Source: Cadophora sp. MPI-SDFR-AT-0126 (lineage: Eukaryota > Ascomycota > Leotiomycetes > Helotiales > Ploettnerulaceae). Taken from it: 64,000 nucleotides of DNA. The stretch spans positions 558,001-622,000 of the forward strand of contig JAGMVK010000018.1 of assembly GCA_020747065.1 (NCBI GenBank). The letters run 5' to 3'. The translations under genes and the position numbers were made by a program. Of the stretch, positions 1 to 9,425 are shown piece by piece. The notes under the pieces are model-generated. The model searched no databases. It was not told where the DNA came from and saw only the letters and a program-made list of their open reading frames with translations. Every line of letters starts with the position of its first letter. Position 1 is the first letter of the stretch.

Positions 1-373
1 GCTGAAGACATATTGGGCTTTCACAGAAGAGTATGGAAATGTGACAATGGATTATTTTGATAGATGAGTTCCACTTGTATGAAAATACACTGTTCTACAG
101 CACATCCAAAACTACCAAAATGGGGATCTCTCGGCTATCCGTATAAGAAGCATGAGGATTTCAATGAGCAAAGGGGCTATGGTGCTCATCTGGTCATTTA
201 TAGATAAGTATACTACTTCTAGCGAAAGAATTCTTATATGAAGCAGAGTTGGCTCAAATACAATAAATGTTATTAGGTAGACTATAACTTATAATTAAAT
301 CATCACAAAATCGATTTACCGGTACAGCGAACCTATAGCAAATAGGGAGATAATAGCGATTAAGGAGTCTAGT
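1..373. other. AT-rich intergenic DNA
   Basis: I see no gene here. The stretch is AT-rich, with many TA steps in its second half (about 180-310). It lies downstream of the HET gene that ends at 374 and probably holds that gene's 3' untranslated region and terminator. No defined signal could be picked out. Confidence 0.5.
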
Positions 374-2251
374 TTAAAATATATGAAATATCTCCTTTTT
401 ATATTTCCCTTCACTGTATTCCTTCATTGCCTCGCCTTCCATAATGCCGTCAACATAACACTCTCCAATTAAGATATAACCTTCTCCTTGTTTCCGTAGG
501 ATGAAAGGAGTTTGAGCGCCAAACAAAATACAGATCGAATCACCGATTTGGATATTTTCCCTTGTGATACCCATAAAGCCATTACTGCTGAAAAAGAATA
601 GACTTGACCAAGCCGAGTCCAGAAGGAGCCGAGATTCAAGATCGTAGGACCATTTTTGTTGTTCAGCATCCAAGAAGCACCACCTACTCCTAGCCTCAGC
701 CGCTCTCTCTTTGGTAACATCCGTTAATTCATTGCCACCAGAAACAGTAGTCCAGAATGCGGCAGGCGATACACCTCTTTGATTGGCAAGTATCTGCCAT
801 TGATGGATTGTGATTGCTCGTGATTCTTCGTCGTCATTCGGGAGATATTCAATTCCAATTTCATTTACGGTATCAAACTGATATCCTTCCGTTCTTATTT
901 CAGAAAAGCCGTTGAGTTCCTTTACTAGAGACGAATCGAATGAGGCGCCGAGACTAGCATTGAATTTCCGTTTTCCCGTCTGGAAGCTAGAGCTAATCAG
1001 AGAGGCCATGCGAACCATAGTCCAGTCTGGGACCCATGTTGGTAATCCACTCACTCTGTTGGAATGAGTTGTTGAATGGCAGCAGTTCAATATATCCAAG
1101 TTGTCCGTAAGTAAAATCCATTTCGCAGCAAGTTCACAGTATAGTGTAGAAGTTGTGATGTTGTAGTCTATTTCAACCAACTCAGCTAGTTCATCGTTTG
1201 CAAGACTGAGAAGAGCAAAGATTTTGTCGCGGCGATCTTTACAGTAGTGTGTCTTGGTCGAGTACAATAGATGCAAGAGGGATCTCCTTTCTCCAAGATC
1301 ACGGCCAGTCTGATGAGTGTCCCGAAGCCAAAACAAGGATACTCCTCGTCCCAGGTCTTTCCAAAGTTGTGGCACGGACACATTTTGAATCTTCAATCTT
1401 GGGTGTTGACGAGTCAAGAGAGAACAAAAGCTAAAGTATCCGCCCTCAAATATTGACAGCTGGAGTATTCGGTTCCCGCACTGAAACATAATGGCCCTTG
1501 GGAGTACGAATTCTTGAACAATCCAGATTCTTTTCCACCAACGCCGGTGAAAAAGTCTCGTGGTAGCGACCAAGGCTTGGGTTCCGAAAAGTCCTTCCAT
1601 ATCTACCTGGTTGTCCGTAAGCCAGGAGATGTCCTTTCTAATATTCTTTTCTAACCACTCTAAAGTCTTATTGTCCCGTCGTAATATCTCTGAATCAAGA
1701 ATCGTCCTTAGAGCCCAATCGCGGTCCAACGGCTGATCAGATGGGTGTGCCTCCAAAGTCCTGAGAACGGCAGACATGGAGCTCAATCGCTCCAGGGTAT
1801 CGAAAGCCAATCCGCTATCTTCATACGCGTCACCTAGCCAAACTATTGCCCCAATTGCTTTCGAATATATTTGCGCCATTTGTTGAACCTGCTGAGACTT
1901 CTCCGCGTTATCCTCCTGATTGATGCAAATGGCATCGACCCAAATTTTCTGAGGCTGACTTTCGCAAATCAAATGACGCAATGCTGACAGGAGGTTCTCT
2001 GTGACCAAGAACTTGCATTTGTCGATGGAGATTTGATGGGTCGGCTCATCTTTTCCCCAAGCATACGATAGTGCAAAGTATTCAGGTGGTGAAGCCAAAA
2101 GGGCCACTTCCAAAGTACATTTGATATCTGCAGATAGACCTTGGCCTGGAGGTAGGACGATAACGCGAATCTCGGAGCCAGGATCATTCAAGGATGAATA
2201 GACGTACTTTTTAGAGGTAGTACTCCGCGTTCGAGATGAAATAGGGTCCAT
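374..2251 (-). CDS. HET domain protein (heterokaryon incompatibility)
   Basis: Single-exon gene of 625 aa. The HET domain covers roughly residues 57-250: YFALSYAWG at 58-66, WVDAICINQED at about 104-114, AIVWLGDA near 135-142 and RRWWKRIWIVQE at about 236-247. The usual post-domain block CKDRRDKIFALLSLA follows at about 338-351. HET proteins of filamentous fungi trigger cell death when incompatible hyphae fuse, and most copies have no assigned partner. The first in-frame ATG (MDPISS) is at 2251; an upstream TTG in the same frame at 2278 is not a credible start. The C-terminus ends with a GECYVDGIMEGEAM block that is also found in the second HET gene of this window. It lies beside AT-rich, decayed sequence, typical of fast-evolving accessory regions. 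Family assignment is firm; specificity is unknown. Confidence 0.93.
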   Translation of the reverse strand: MDPISSRTRSTTSKKYVYSSLNDPGSEIRVIVLPPGQGLSADIKCTLEVALLASPPEYFALSYAWGKDEPTHQISIDKCKFLVTENLLSALRHLICESQPQKIWVDAICINQEDNAEKSQQVQQMAQIYSKAIGAIVWLGDAYEDSGLAFDTLERLSSMSAVLRTLEAHPSDQPLDRDWALRTILDSEILRRDNKTLEWLEKNIRKDISWLTDNQVDMEGLFGTQALVATTRLFHRRWWKRIWIVQEFVLPRAIMFQCGNRILQLSIFEGGYFSFCSLLTRQHPRLKIQNVSVPQLWKDLGRGVSLFWLRDTHQTGRDLGERRSLLHLLYSTKTHYCKDRRDKIFALLSLANDELAELVEIDYNITTSTLYCELAAKWILLTDNLDILNCCHSTTHSNRVSGLPTWVPDWTMVRMASLISSSFQTGKRKFNASLGASFDSSLVKELNGFSEIRTEGYQFDTVNEIGIEYLPNDDEESRAITIHQWQILANQRGVSPAAFWTTVSGGNELTDVTKERAAEARSRWCFLDAEQQKWSYDLESRLLLDSAWSSLFFFSSNGFMGITRENIQIGDSICILFGAQTPFILRKQGEGYILIGECYVDGIMEGEAMKEYSEGKYKKEIFHIF

Positions 2252-2924
2252 GACGCAAGCTTCCAGTGGGTGTAGCAATGAAAACGGCGTTTAGCAGCAG
2301 CAGTCAAGCATTTCAGGATCTTCAAAGAGCTTAGATTTGGCCGGTATGGTATCCAGTTCTTCTAGCAAGGAGAAATATCCAATAATGTGGTCGATCCCTC
2401 TACTCCAAGGCTGCCATAACCTCGTAAGCAGAAGCGGCTGATCGATATCTAGGCGCCAGCTGGGCCTGCGCTACATGCTTGTCCAGTGTACGCCATGCAC
2501 ATGATGATGCCTGATTCGTGGCTGGATAGAATATAGCGAATCCGGGCGTGAATATAGTGAATTTAAACTGGGCTGATTAAGCGCCAAACATGTGGCCCCT
2601 CTCCTCGCAATAGCGAAACTCCCGGACTGCATTCTTTCCCTTTTTAAATTGCTTTAAATTTTAGTCCTATATTGTTTTATTAAAAAGGCTTTTCCTAAGT
2701 ACTCCGAATTTTAAAAAGACTTTAATTATTATATTTAAGTAAGGGGTAATAACTAAAGTAGCGATTAATCAATATGATTAAAATGATTTATAGTATTATT
2801 AATCAAATTTAATACTAAGTGATTTCCTTAAAAGGAAATAGGTAAAGAAAATAGCAAATGAGTAACAACTTTATAGACTTGCTAATAAAAAAGTTATGAT
2901 TCTGGAACTATAGGTTTGGTCTCG
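2252..2924. other. Intergenic region with AT-rich island
   Basis: No gene is visible. The stretch from about 2640 to 2900 is strikingly AT-rich, dominated by TAA, TTA and ATT runs, and contrasts with GC-balanced DNA just before it (about 2400-2640). This pattern fits a repeat remnant mutated by repeat-induced point mutation (RIP). No ORF, terminal repeat or target duplication could be recognised, so the RIP origin is an inference. The promoter of the HET gene at 2251 must lie in the proximal part. Confidence 0.5.
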
Positions 2925-3893
2925 TCACAAGGAGCGGGATAGATATTGGTAAATGTCATCCTGTTGCAGAGGAAAACGTGGAATGTGAGTGTTCTCATCT
3001 TCTTCATCGGATAATTCTGCATCAGCGTCGTATTGTGCCTCTACCTCGCTCACCACACTGAGGAATTCTTCCACGAAAATTTTAACGATGTGGTTCTTTG
3101 TTAGTCGAACCAGATGTTGCCATTCATTTCGTGACAGGGGTCCACCATCCTCGTAGTCTTCTTCTTGTTATGAACTTTCGTGGTCGCCCGCCAAGTGGAG
3201 CTGGCTCTTGTGAATTGGCCGCTTGCTGTCCGGATGACACATCGTTTTCAATAGATTCTTCTTGATCCCTGGGAATGCACATCTCTGTGACAATCAGGAT
3301 CGTTAGTTGGATTATGCGTGGCACACAGCATGCTTTGACATGCTCAATGATTTTCCGGATCAATGATAGACGAAGCATCCTGCCATGCCGCTCTGAAATC
3401 CTCTCTTACCCTGTGCATTTCATTGGTGCTGAAACTCTCGTTGAACATGTCTGCTCCATAGAGCCATCTTCAATCGGCTTCCGCGATTAGTTCTCGACTC
3501 CTGCCGTACGCGGCCATAGTCTCCTCGCTTGCAAGACCTGCAATGAACTTACCGTACGTATCGTAGACCTGTGGGAACTCATACGCCGGGCCAATACTTG
3601 CAGTATGGGGTCTGAAGAGTGAGAATGATGGCAGCGCCGAGCTTTCTGGAAAGTTTGATTGTGGTACAAACTCGTATTCCGTTCTCGAATGCGGTCGCAG
3701 CGCCAGCGAAAGCGATTGAGGTCGTCGAAGGCTCTTCGATCGAGATATCGCTGGTAGTTCCCAACGTCTCTTGAGAGCATGGCATCGACGCTCTCGATAC
3801 TAGGACGATTCTTGTCCTGAGAGTAGTAAGCTCTTGTAAACTCAAGAAATGAGAAAGGAGGGGCTTTCTCGTATGTGGACGAAGAGGAAGCCA
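2925..3893 (-). pseudogene. Broken coding region, unknown protein
   Basis: Protein-like segments on the minus strand do not join into one clean reading frame. From an ATG at 3893 the reading MASSSSTYEKAPPFSFLEFT is open for about 130 codons. A second frame then carries PAYEFPQVYDTYGKFIAGLA and further acidic, Met-containing sequence (about 3600-3380) but is cut by a TGA near 3476. A third stretch (about 3300-3130) contains an AT-hook-like GGRPRK. The last one (about 3085-2925) has an acidic SDEEDEN run and a stop. Possible introns exist (a GTAAGA donor near 3410, a CTAAC branch followed by a CACAG acceptor near 3292). It could therefore be a multi-exon gene that my model fails to join, but the internal stop favours decay. 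I do not recognise a family. Confidence 0.3.
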
Positions 3894-5000
3894 TGGTGGC
3901 GGATGACTGAACGAATTTCATCCTATGAACTTTAACTTCTTGACAATATCGGAGAAAGCTGGGTGTAAATATCGCGAACAATGTCATTGTTTCAGCTTTA
4001 CGCCTGTTTGAATGAACAGACACCGAAAGATTTCTGAAAGAATGCCAAAGCAATCGACTTCTTTGTTTCCATGCTCTCATCTCTCTTTCCCAGACAATGT
4101 CAGACAAAATTGACATTGGATAGAAGCTGAAAGGCAACAAAGAAGAAGCCTATTCTGGAATATTCTCTTCGGATTATGATCTCACTTGGAAAGATAGCCA
4201 CAGGTACAACAAGTGCTATTTCTCCAACCAATGGTTTGCTGATCTGAGGTTCACGGGTCTGTCGTAGCTGGCCTTGCACAAGGTAACAACAACAGCAGCG
4301 AAATGGCATCGTATTTGTGGGGCCATTCATGATCAAATGTTCCGGTTTATGACTCATTACTCTCTTGCAGTTCCCTCATACTGTCATGGCATTCCAGCAC
4401 TACAAAGGAGTGATCCACTGGTATCAGTTCAATCCGTCGCCCTCCCTTCGCGGAGAAGGATCGACCGATTATCTGACGATGATTTGTTAGCAAGGTGGAG
4501 ATAACGGAGGACCAGGGGGAGGATGCGAACGAAGTTCGCAAACCTTTCTTCGAAAGTGAGCATCCGGTAAGTCAATGGATACATATGTATCATTCAGCAA
4601 TAGAGCGTAACTACTCCCCAGGCTTGTCGCCTGTTCTTGATCCATAAATTCACCACTTGTGATTAGCATAAAGAAGAGAATACACATCAGGAAATACGCA
4701 TAATGGTTGGAACTGTGATGACTTTTTATGCCAGCTAATTTTTTGGAAAGCAGGTGTCAGAACAGCATATTCAAATGACAGCACCAATTGTATTCATCCT
4801 AGGGTAGAGAGAATCGTGAAAATGCCAGTCTATCCAATGTATCACAACGCCGTGACCAAAATAAGCCGTAGTAAAAGTTGAAGGGTATCGATGCTCTTCT
4901 TTGAACGCCATGACCCAGCCCTGTGTGCCCACGACACCTGTCGCGGAGAGCTTCCCCACTCATTCTCTTTTATCTGCGACGCAAACGAAGCGGTATAAAA
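3894..5000. other. Gene-free stretch
   Basis: I see only short open frames in all six readings, with no recognisable domain. One minus-strand reading (about 4771-4910) is weakly protein-like, with several aromatic and His residues, but has no partner exon. The base composition is AT-leaning, like the rest of the first 7 kb. Confidence 0.4.
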
Positions 5001-5615
5001 TTATTCTGTTTCTGGAGCATCCCATCTCCGCATCATCATGTTTAATTTCTTTTTGTAGGCCCGGGCATAGGAAATCTCTGCATGTCTCTTCTTCTCCCTC
5101 GCAGACAAATCCCGGAACTGCATATCAACATCATGCCAGGCGCCTTCAAAGGTTCTATCATCATGGAAGACGATCGCCAATTTCACCCATGACTCCAATT
5201 CGGATTTCATGAGCCACTGTACCTCGCTCATATGCCCTTCCAATGGTATGTCGCACGCCAAACTTTTCCGCATTGCGAGATTCTGGATCTTGCTGGCTGA
5301 GGGGCTTTTGAGAAACCGTAAGAATTTATCCTTGTCATTCTCGAACTCGATCAAGTAGACGGTGTCATAGCTAAAGTCGATGTACGTTCCGAAGTCGAAC
5401 GTAACGCCTCTGCGAGAGTGGTGAGATAGGTAGATGTTTCGAGCTTCGTGACACGCACGGAGGAGTGGCGACACCGGCTGGTTGGATATGAATTTTCCTC
5501 TACGTTCGTCTATGCAATGAACAAGCGGTACAACCTGGTCCAGACCAAACGCTAGCTCCCATATCCTGATCCGAATTTCTGCTGGTAGCTCAGAGAGCTT
5601 GTGGGACTCGTCGGA
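5001..5615 (-). pseudogene. 2EXR domain protein, 5'-truncated
   Basis: The frame is open for 204 codons, from just after a TAA at 5618-5616 to the stop at 5001. It begins with the 2EXR hallmark LSELPAEIRIRIWELAF, followed by VSPLLRACHEARNIYL and then a typical divergent tail ending in MMMRRWDAPETE. Fungal 2EXR proteins usually start only a few residues before the LP-E-R--IW motif. Here no ATG lies between the upstream stop and that motif, and the first Met is far inside the domain (5474). Either a 5' exon was missed or the start has been lost. The family is expanded in Leotiomycetes and has no established biochemical function. Domain call is good; the intact-gene question is open. Confidence 0.55.
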
Positions 5616-5903
5616 TTATTGCAAAAGCCTCTCCACTAGTAGATGCGGGAAACTAGGGCTTTGAAGCATACTTTCAAGGAAGCAACGCCTGCTGTCCTTG
5701 TCGTCGATGGATAGCCCAAATTTGAAACTGTAGTCGTGCCAGCCCACTGCAACCGACATCTGCTGTAGGTACTGATCGAGGAGCTTTTCGCGGTTCGTCT
5801 GGAAGCTCGGACTGGAGTGTGCTGAAATAATAATCTTTGTCTTCGTGGTCGGAAATGAACCTTCCCGGTAATCGATGAAGTTGCAGATCAGCTCCGCATC
5901 GGT
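5616..5903 (-). pseudogene. Coding-like fragment fused in frame upstream of 2EXR
   Basis: Between two TAA stops (5906-5904 and 5618-5616) lies a 95-codon open stretch in the same frame as the 2EXR remnant. It reads ELICNFIDYREGSFP, then KLLDQYLQQMSVAVGWHDYS, and ends SPSFPHLLVERLLQ. Its composition is protein-like and unlike random AT-rich translation. It could be the last exon of a decayed neighbour (a CTACAG acceptor lies just upstream at about 5912-5907), or the upstream part of the same gene separated from the 2EXR motif by a nonsense mutation. I do not recognise the family. Confidence 0.3.
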
Positions 5904-7730
5904 TTATTGCTGTAGGGGGTGGGAGGTCAAAGAAGACCTATCCGAGGGAAGACAAAGAAGATGCTTCTGGACGTCAATAGACCTCACAAGGCGGATGACT
6001 AATAGATCCACATCAGCTCTAAGCGAGATCCTGATAAAATGTCAACAGACTTTAAAACTGCGCAGATTATCTACTTAAGTTCTATCCGGAATAGGAAGAG
6101 CTCGACTTCTACAGTAGAAGTATGCATCTTGAATCCGCACCATTTTTACCTTAGATTTTCAAATTATATCTGGTTTGATCCAGTCTTTGTTGAATCTACC
6201 CCGCAGTACCTTCATGCCAAAACTGAGAAAGGCTTATAAATATAGGCCCTAATAGTATGATATATTGACAGTACATGCGCGCCAACGAAGTATATTTTGT
6301 GATCCATCTTTTCATACCAGTAAAAGTGCATAACAATCAAAACCAAAATGTGTGTACTGTCAGAAATCATGGCCCGAAGTTCGACATCTTTGAGAAAATA
6401 CCTCATATTCGATAACAAATATTACAACGACAGCAATACTTGACTATCTGAAGTCATCATATGACACCAGGTCCATCCCCCCCCCTCACAGAATGGTGTC
6501 AAAGAAAATGGAATATGACATCAGGTTCAATCTTCCCGCTCGTGCACTGTGTCGAAGGACAAGAAAAACGACCTGCTATTACTGTACTTATCTTAGTGGC
6601 CTTTCGCAAGGTGTTCTGTAGCACATGCCACATAATGATCCGTAGCCATTTCTATCTTCTTGTCGTGAATTTCTTTGGAATGCTTAAATAAATGTTGTGC
6701 CTTGTCTTCCTACATATTATATTGTATCTGGTATCTCAATCTGAGGGGATGCTTATCCTATGTCATTTCTATCTGCCCCAAAGGTTTCAGATCTTTCCCT
6801 TCGAGTGCCCCAAGCAATGAATCTGGCCTGTTGAATATATATAAAGAGAGAGAGATCTTTGCTTCTAGGCTGGCTAGTGTGCCATACAGCCTTTCAAAAG
6901 AACTCTGCATGGAAATCGCGGATGCAGCCAGCTAACCACCTCTCTCTGAAATTTACTTTTATTCTGATGACATACTCATTTCATGACAGATCGTATCGTT
7001 GGGACTAACTTTCTCTTTAGAAGTTCTTCCCTTCCCCTCTTCAAATTAGCTGAAAATCGCAATCAAAGTAAACAAATCTATATTAAAACAGCAAGAAATC
7101 CATCGACAACAGTCCACCTAATGATAACAGTGTACAATAATCCAAGCCAATCAGCTGTATCTCAAGACTCAAGAACTTCTACAGCAGAATTAGATCTGCA
7201 ATAATTGATGAAGACTTTTTATTCTGAGGTCAACCCACGTTCTCATATAAAGCACACTGGAGTCGTTGGAATGATCGCTGGGCACAAGCCATGTATCTGC
7301 CATTAGCTCATTTTTGGAAAAGAAAGAGAGTTAGAATTGATGGTTGAGAGGCGCTTTATATGATTCAGCTTGGATGGATGTGACCGTGGTGTTGACGTTC
7401 AAGGATTGGCTTGGCTTGGGTTCGTAAGGAAACAATCTCGTCATGAATGAGGGGAGTTGGCGACGTGAATAATAGATGAGTGCAAGAAAAATCATGAGCT
7501 ACTTGTCTGGTACTGTGTATGATAATCGATTCTATTCTAAAGTCTAATCTCGACACCTGGGAAACCTAGAGGAGGCTTCTAATGCAACTCGTTCTAATTC
7601 CATCTGTGAGAACAACGCCTTGTCTATCCCAGAACCATGCACTACTACCAGTGCTTCCAGAGGGTCTAATCGCAAACAAAGCTCATACTCAAATCATAAA
7701 TCATAACCCATCAATTCCCTCGCTCTTCAC
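5904..7730. other. AT-rich gene-free stretch
   Basis: I see no ORF above about 85 codons and no domain signal on either strand. The DNA is AT-leaning with many short open frames, consistent with old degraded sequence. The end nearest 7730 should contain the 3' untranslated region of the lipase gene. There is a short C-run at about 6477-6485. Confidence 0.45.
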
Positions 7731-9425
7731 TCACAACCTCTCCTTCGTCCCCTCCCTCTGCTTCAATACCTCATTTCCGATAACCGCCTGTATCGGTTCC
7801 TTCACCTCACTCCTCTCCACCTCCCCTTTCGGCCCATTCTTCACCTTTCCCTCTTTTCCGTCCACATCATCCACATCTCCCTCCTTCAAATCAGTACTAA
7901 TCCAATGCCACCTCCTGATCTCTCCATCTCTCCCAAGGATTTTCTCATCACTCACGGTCTCCGCGCCTTTTCCCTCCTCTAGTTCCATATCTGCAGCTGA
8001 TGTTTGTGATACCTGGATATCCTGATTGCGGAGCACTTGCAGGATAGCGCGGACATTGAGCTTCATGACGCGTTCGGGCTCCTCGGAACCGAAAATGCGC
8101 TTGGTTACCCAAGGGAAAAGAACGCCGAAGTCGGATTGCGAGAGGTGGGCTGAGGCGTCGGCGTAGAAGAAGTTGGGTTGTGGCCAGGTTTGGTTCTCGT
8201 TTTCGTTAGCGGAGGAGGATTTGGTGTAGGTGTACTCGTCGGAGCTGGGATCTGGGGAAAGGAGACGTTTCGTTGCTTTCAGATGCACGCGCCATTTGAA
8301 GAAAGCTTGGGATTCGACTGCGAGGAGAGCGGATCCGCCTGGTCCACCAGGGGTGAAGCAGGGGAAGGGTAGGTTCCAGAGCCAGCGGGTGGAGGCGGCG
8401 CGGAGGGGGAGACACCATACGTCGAGGAGGATGACGGGGGTTTGTGGGGTTATCTGGGAAAGGAGGGGTGAGCGGGAGGTGGGTGTGAAGAGGGGTTCGT
8501 AGTCTTTGGGTGCTTCGGAGTTGCGAGGGGAGTAGAATGTTGATTTCACAAATTGTGCAACGGTCGCTGCGCCGAATGAATGACCTGCAAAGGCTATTTT
8601 GCCGGGTGTATGTACGTCCATCATGTTTTTGAATGGTGCGAGGGGTGTGGATGAGCTGTTGAGGTTCGAGAGCTCGGCGCCTTGGTCCAATTTCAACAGA
8701 CTGTCATGAATGATGCCCAATTCCCACAATCGGACTCGCAATTGAGCGTTCCTGCCTGCTTCTACTTCTGGGCTTGGTGTATGTGACATCTTCATGTAGT
8801 CTATCGCACGCTTTGCCTTCCTTGCTGCTGACTTTTCCGTGACTGAATTATTTGAGGGTACGTCGCGAATATATGAAATTGGTGTTGATCCATCTCGATG
8901 TTCTGGGGCGATCACAATCATGCCATGACTTGCAATGGACCCTACGAGGTGAGAATATGCATTTCTGGATCCTCCGAGTCCATGGGAGAATATCATAACG
9001 GGCCATCGTTTGTTGGCGGTATTAGGTGGGAGGAGGGCTGCGTTCTTTCGTACAGGAATCGAGATGTAGTAGAGGAGTCGGGGGAAGTACCTGCTGGACG
9101 TTAGCCTAAGCTCAATGATAAGAAATGAAGGAGATACTAACGAAATGACCTCTGCCAGCGCGGATCCAGCTCCCAGAAACCTTGTGTACGCAGAGACATA
9201 GCCTTGTTGAGGGTTTGGGATCCAATTGACACTCTTACCCTTCGACTCTGGTTCGCAGGGATAGAATATTCTGTACTGGACCGTAGAAATGTGATCTTCT
9301 GGCGCCGGACTTGGTGATTCAAGCTCAGCGATCGGTAACTCCACATCTATTGTGCCGACCTTGTAAGGACCGGTATATTCGGGGAAACCTGGGACAGGAC
9401 TCAAACGCGAGAAATAGGAGGCCAT
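7731..9425 (-). CDS. PAF-acetylhydrolase (isoform II)-like lipase
   Basis: Two exons: 9425-9142 and 9090-7731, giving 547 aa. The 51-nt intron (9141-9091) has a GTTAGT donor, a GCTAAC branch site and a CAG acceptor. It is a multiple of three without a stop, so the unspliced frame also stays open. The alpha/beta-hydrolase core shows MIFSHGLGGSRNAYSHL (oxyanion loop, about 127-143), IAPEHRDGS (about 155-163) and the nucleophile elbow AGHSFGAATV with Ser266. A late His lies in an AHLSQSDFG segment. This matches the platelet-activating-factor acetylhydrolase isoform II family, which cleaves short or oxidised acyl chains at sn-2 of phospholipids. No signal peptide is seen, so it is probably intracellular. 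The C-terminal tail is Lys/Glu-rich. The substrate is not assignable from sequence alone. Confidence 0.88.
   Translation of the reverse strand: MASYFSRLSPVPGFPEYTGPYKVGTIDVELPIAELESPSPAPEDHISTVQYRIFYPCEPESKGKSVNWIPNPQQGYVSAYTRFLGAGSALAEVISLVSPSFLIIELRLTSSRYFPRLLYYISIPVRKNAALLPPNTANKRWPVMIFSHGLGGSRNAYSHLVGSIASHGMIVIAPEHRDGSTPISYIRDVPSNNSVTEKSAARKAKRAIDYMKMSHTPSPEVEAGRNAQLRVRLWELGIIHDSLLKLDQGAELSNLNSSSTPLAPFKNMMDVHTPGKIAFAGHSFGAATVAQFVKSTFYSPRNSEAPKDYEPLFTPTSRSPLLSQITPQTPVILLDVWCLPLRAASTRWLWNLPFPCFTPGGPGGSALLAVESQAFFKWRVHLKATKRLLSPDPSSDEYTYTKSSSANENENQTWPQPNFFYADASAHLSQSDFGVLFPWVTKRIFGSEEPERVMKLNVRAILQVLRNQDIQVSQTSAADMELEEGKGAETVSDEKILGRDGEIRRWHWISTDLKEGDVDDVDGKEGKVKNGPKGEVERSEVKEPIQAVIGNEVLKQREGTKERL

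Noticed and set aside
7582..8025. 147-codon frame opposite the lipase gene
   Set aside because: It is a shadow of the Lys/Glu-rich C-terminal coding region of the lipase on the other strand.
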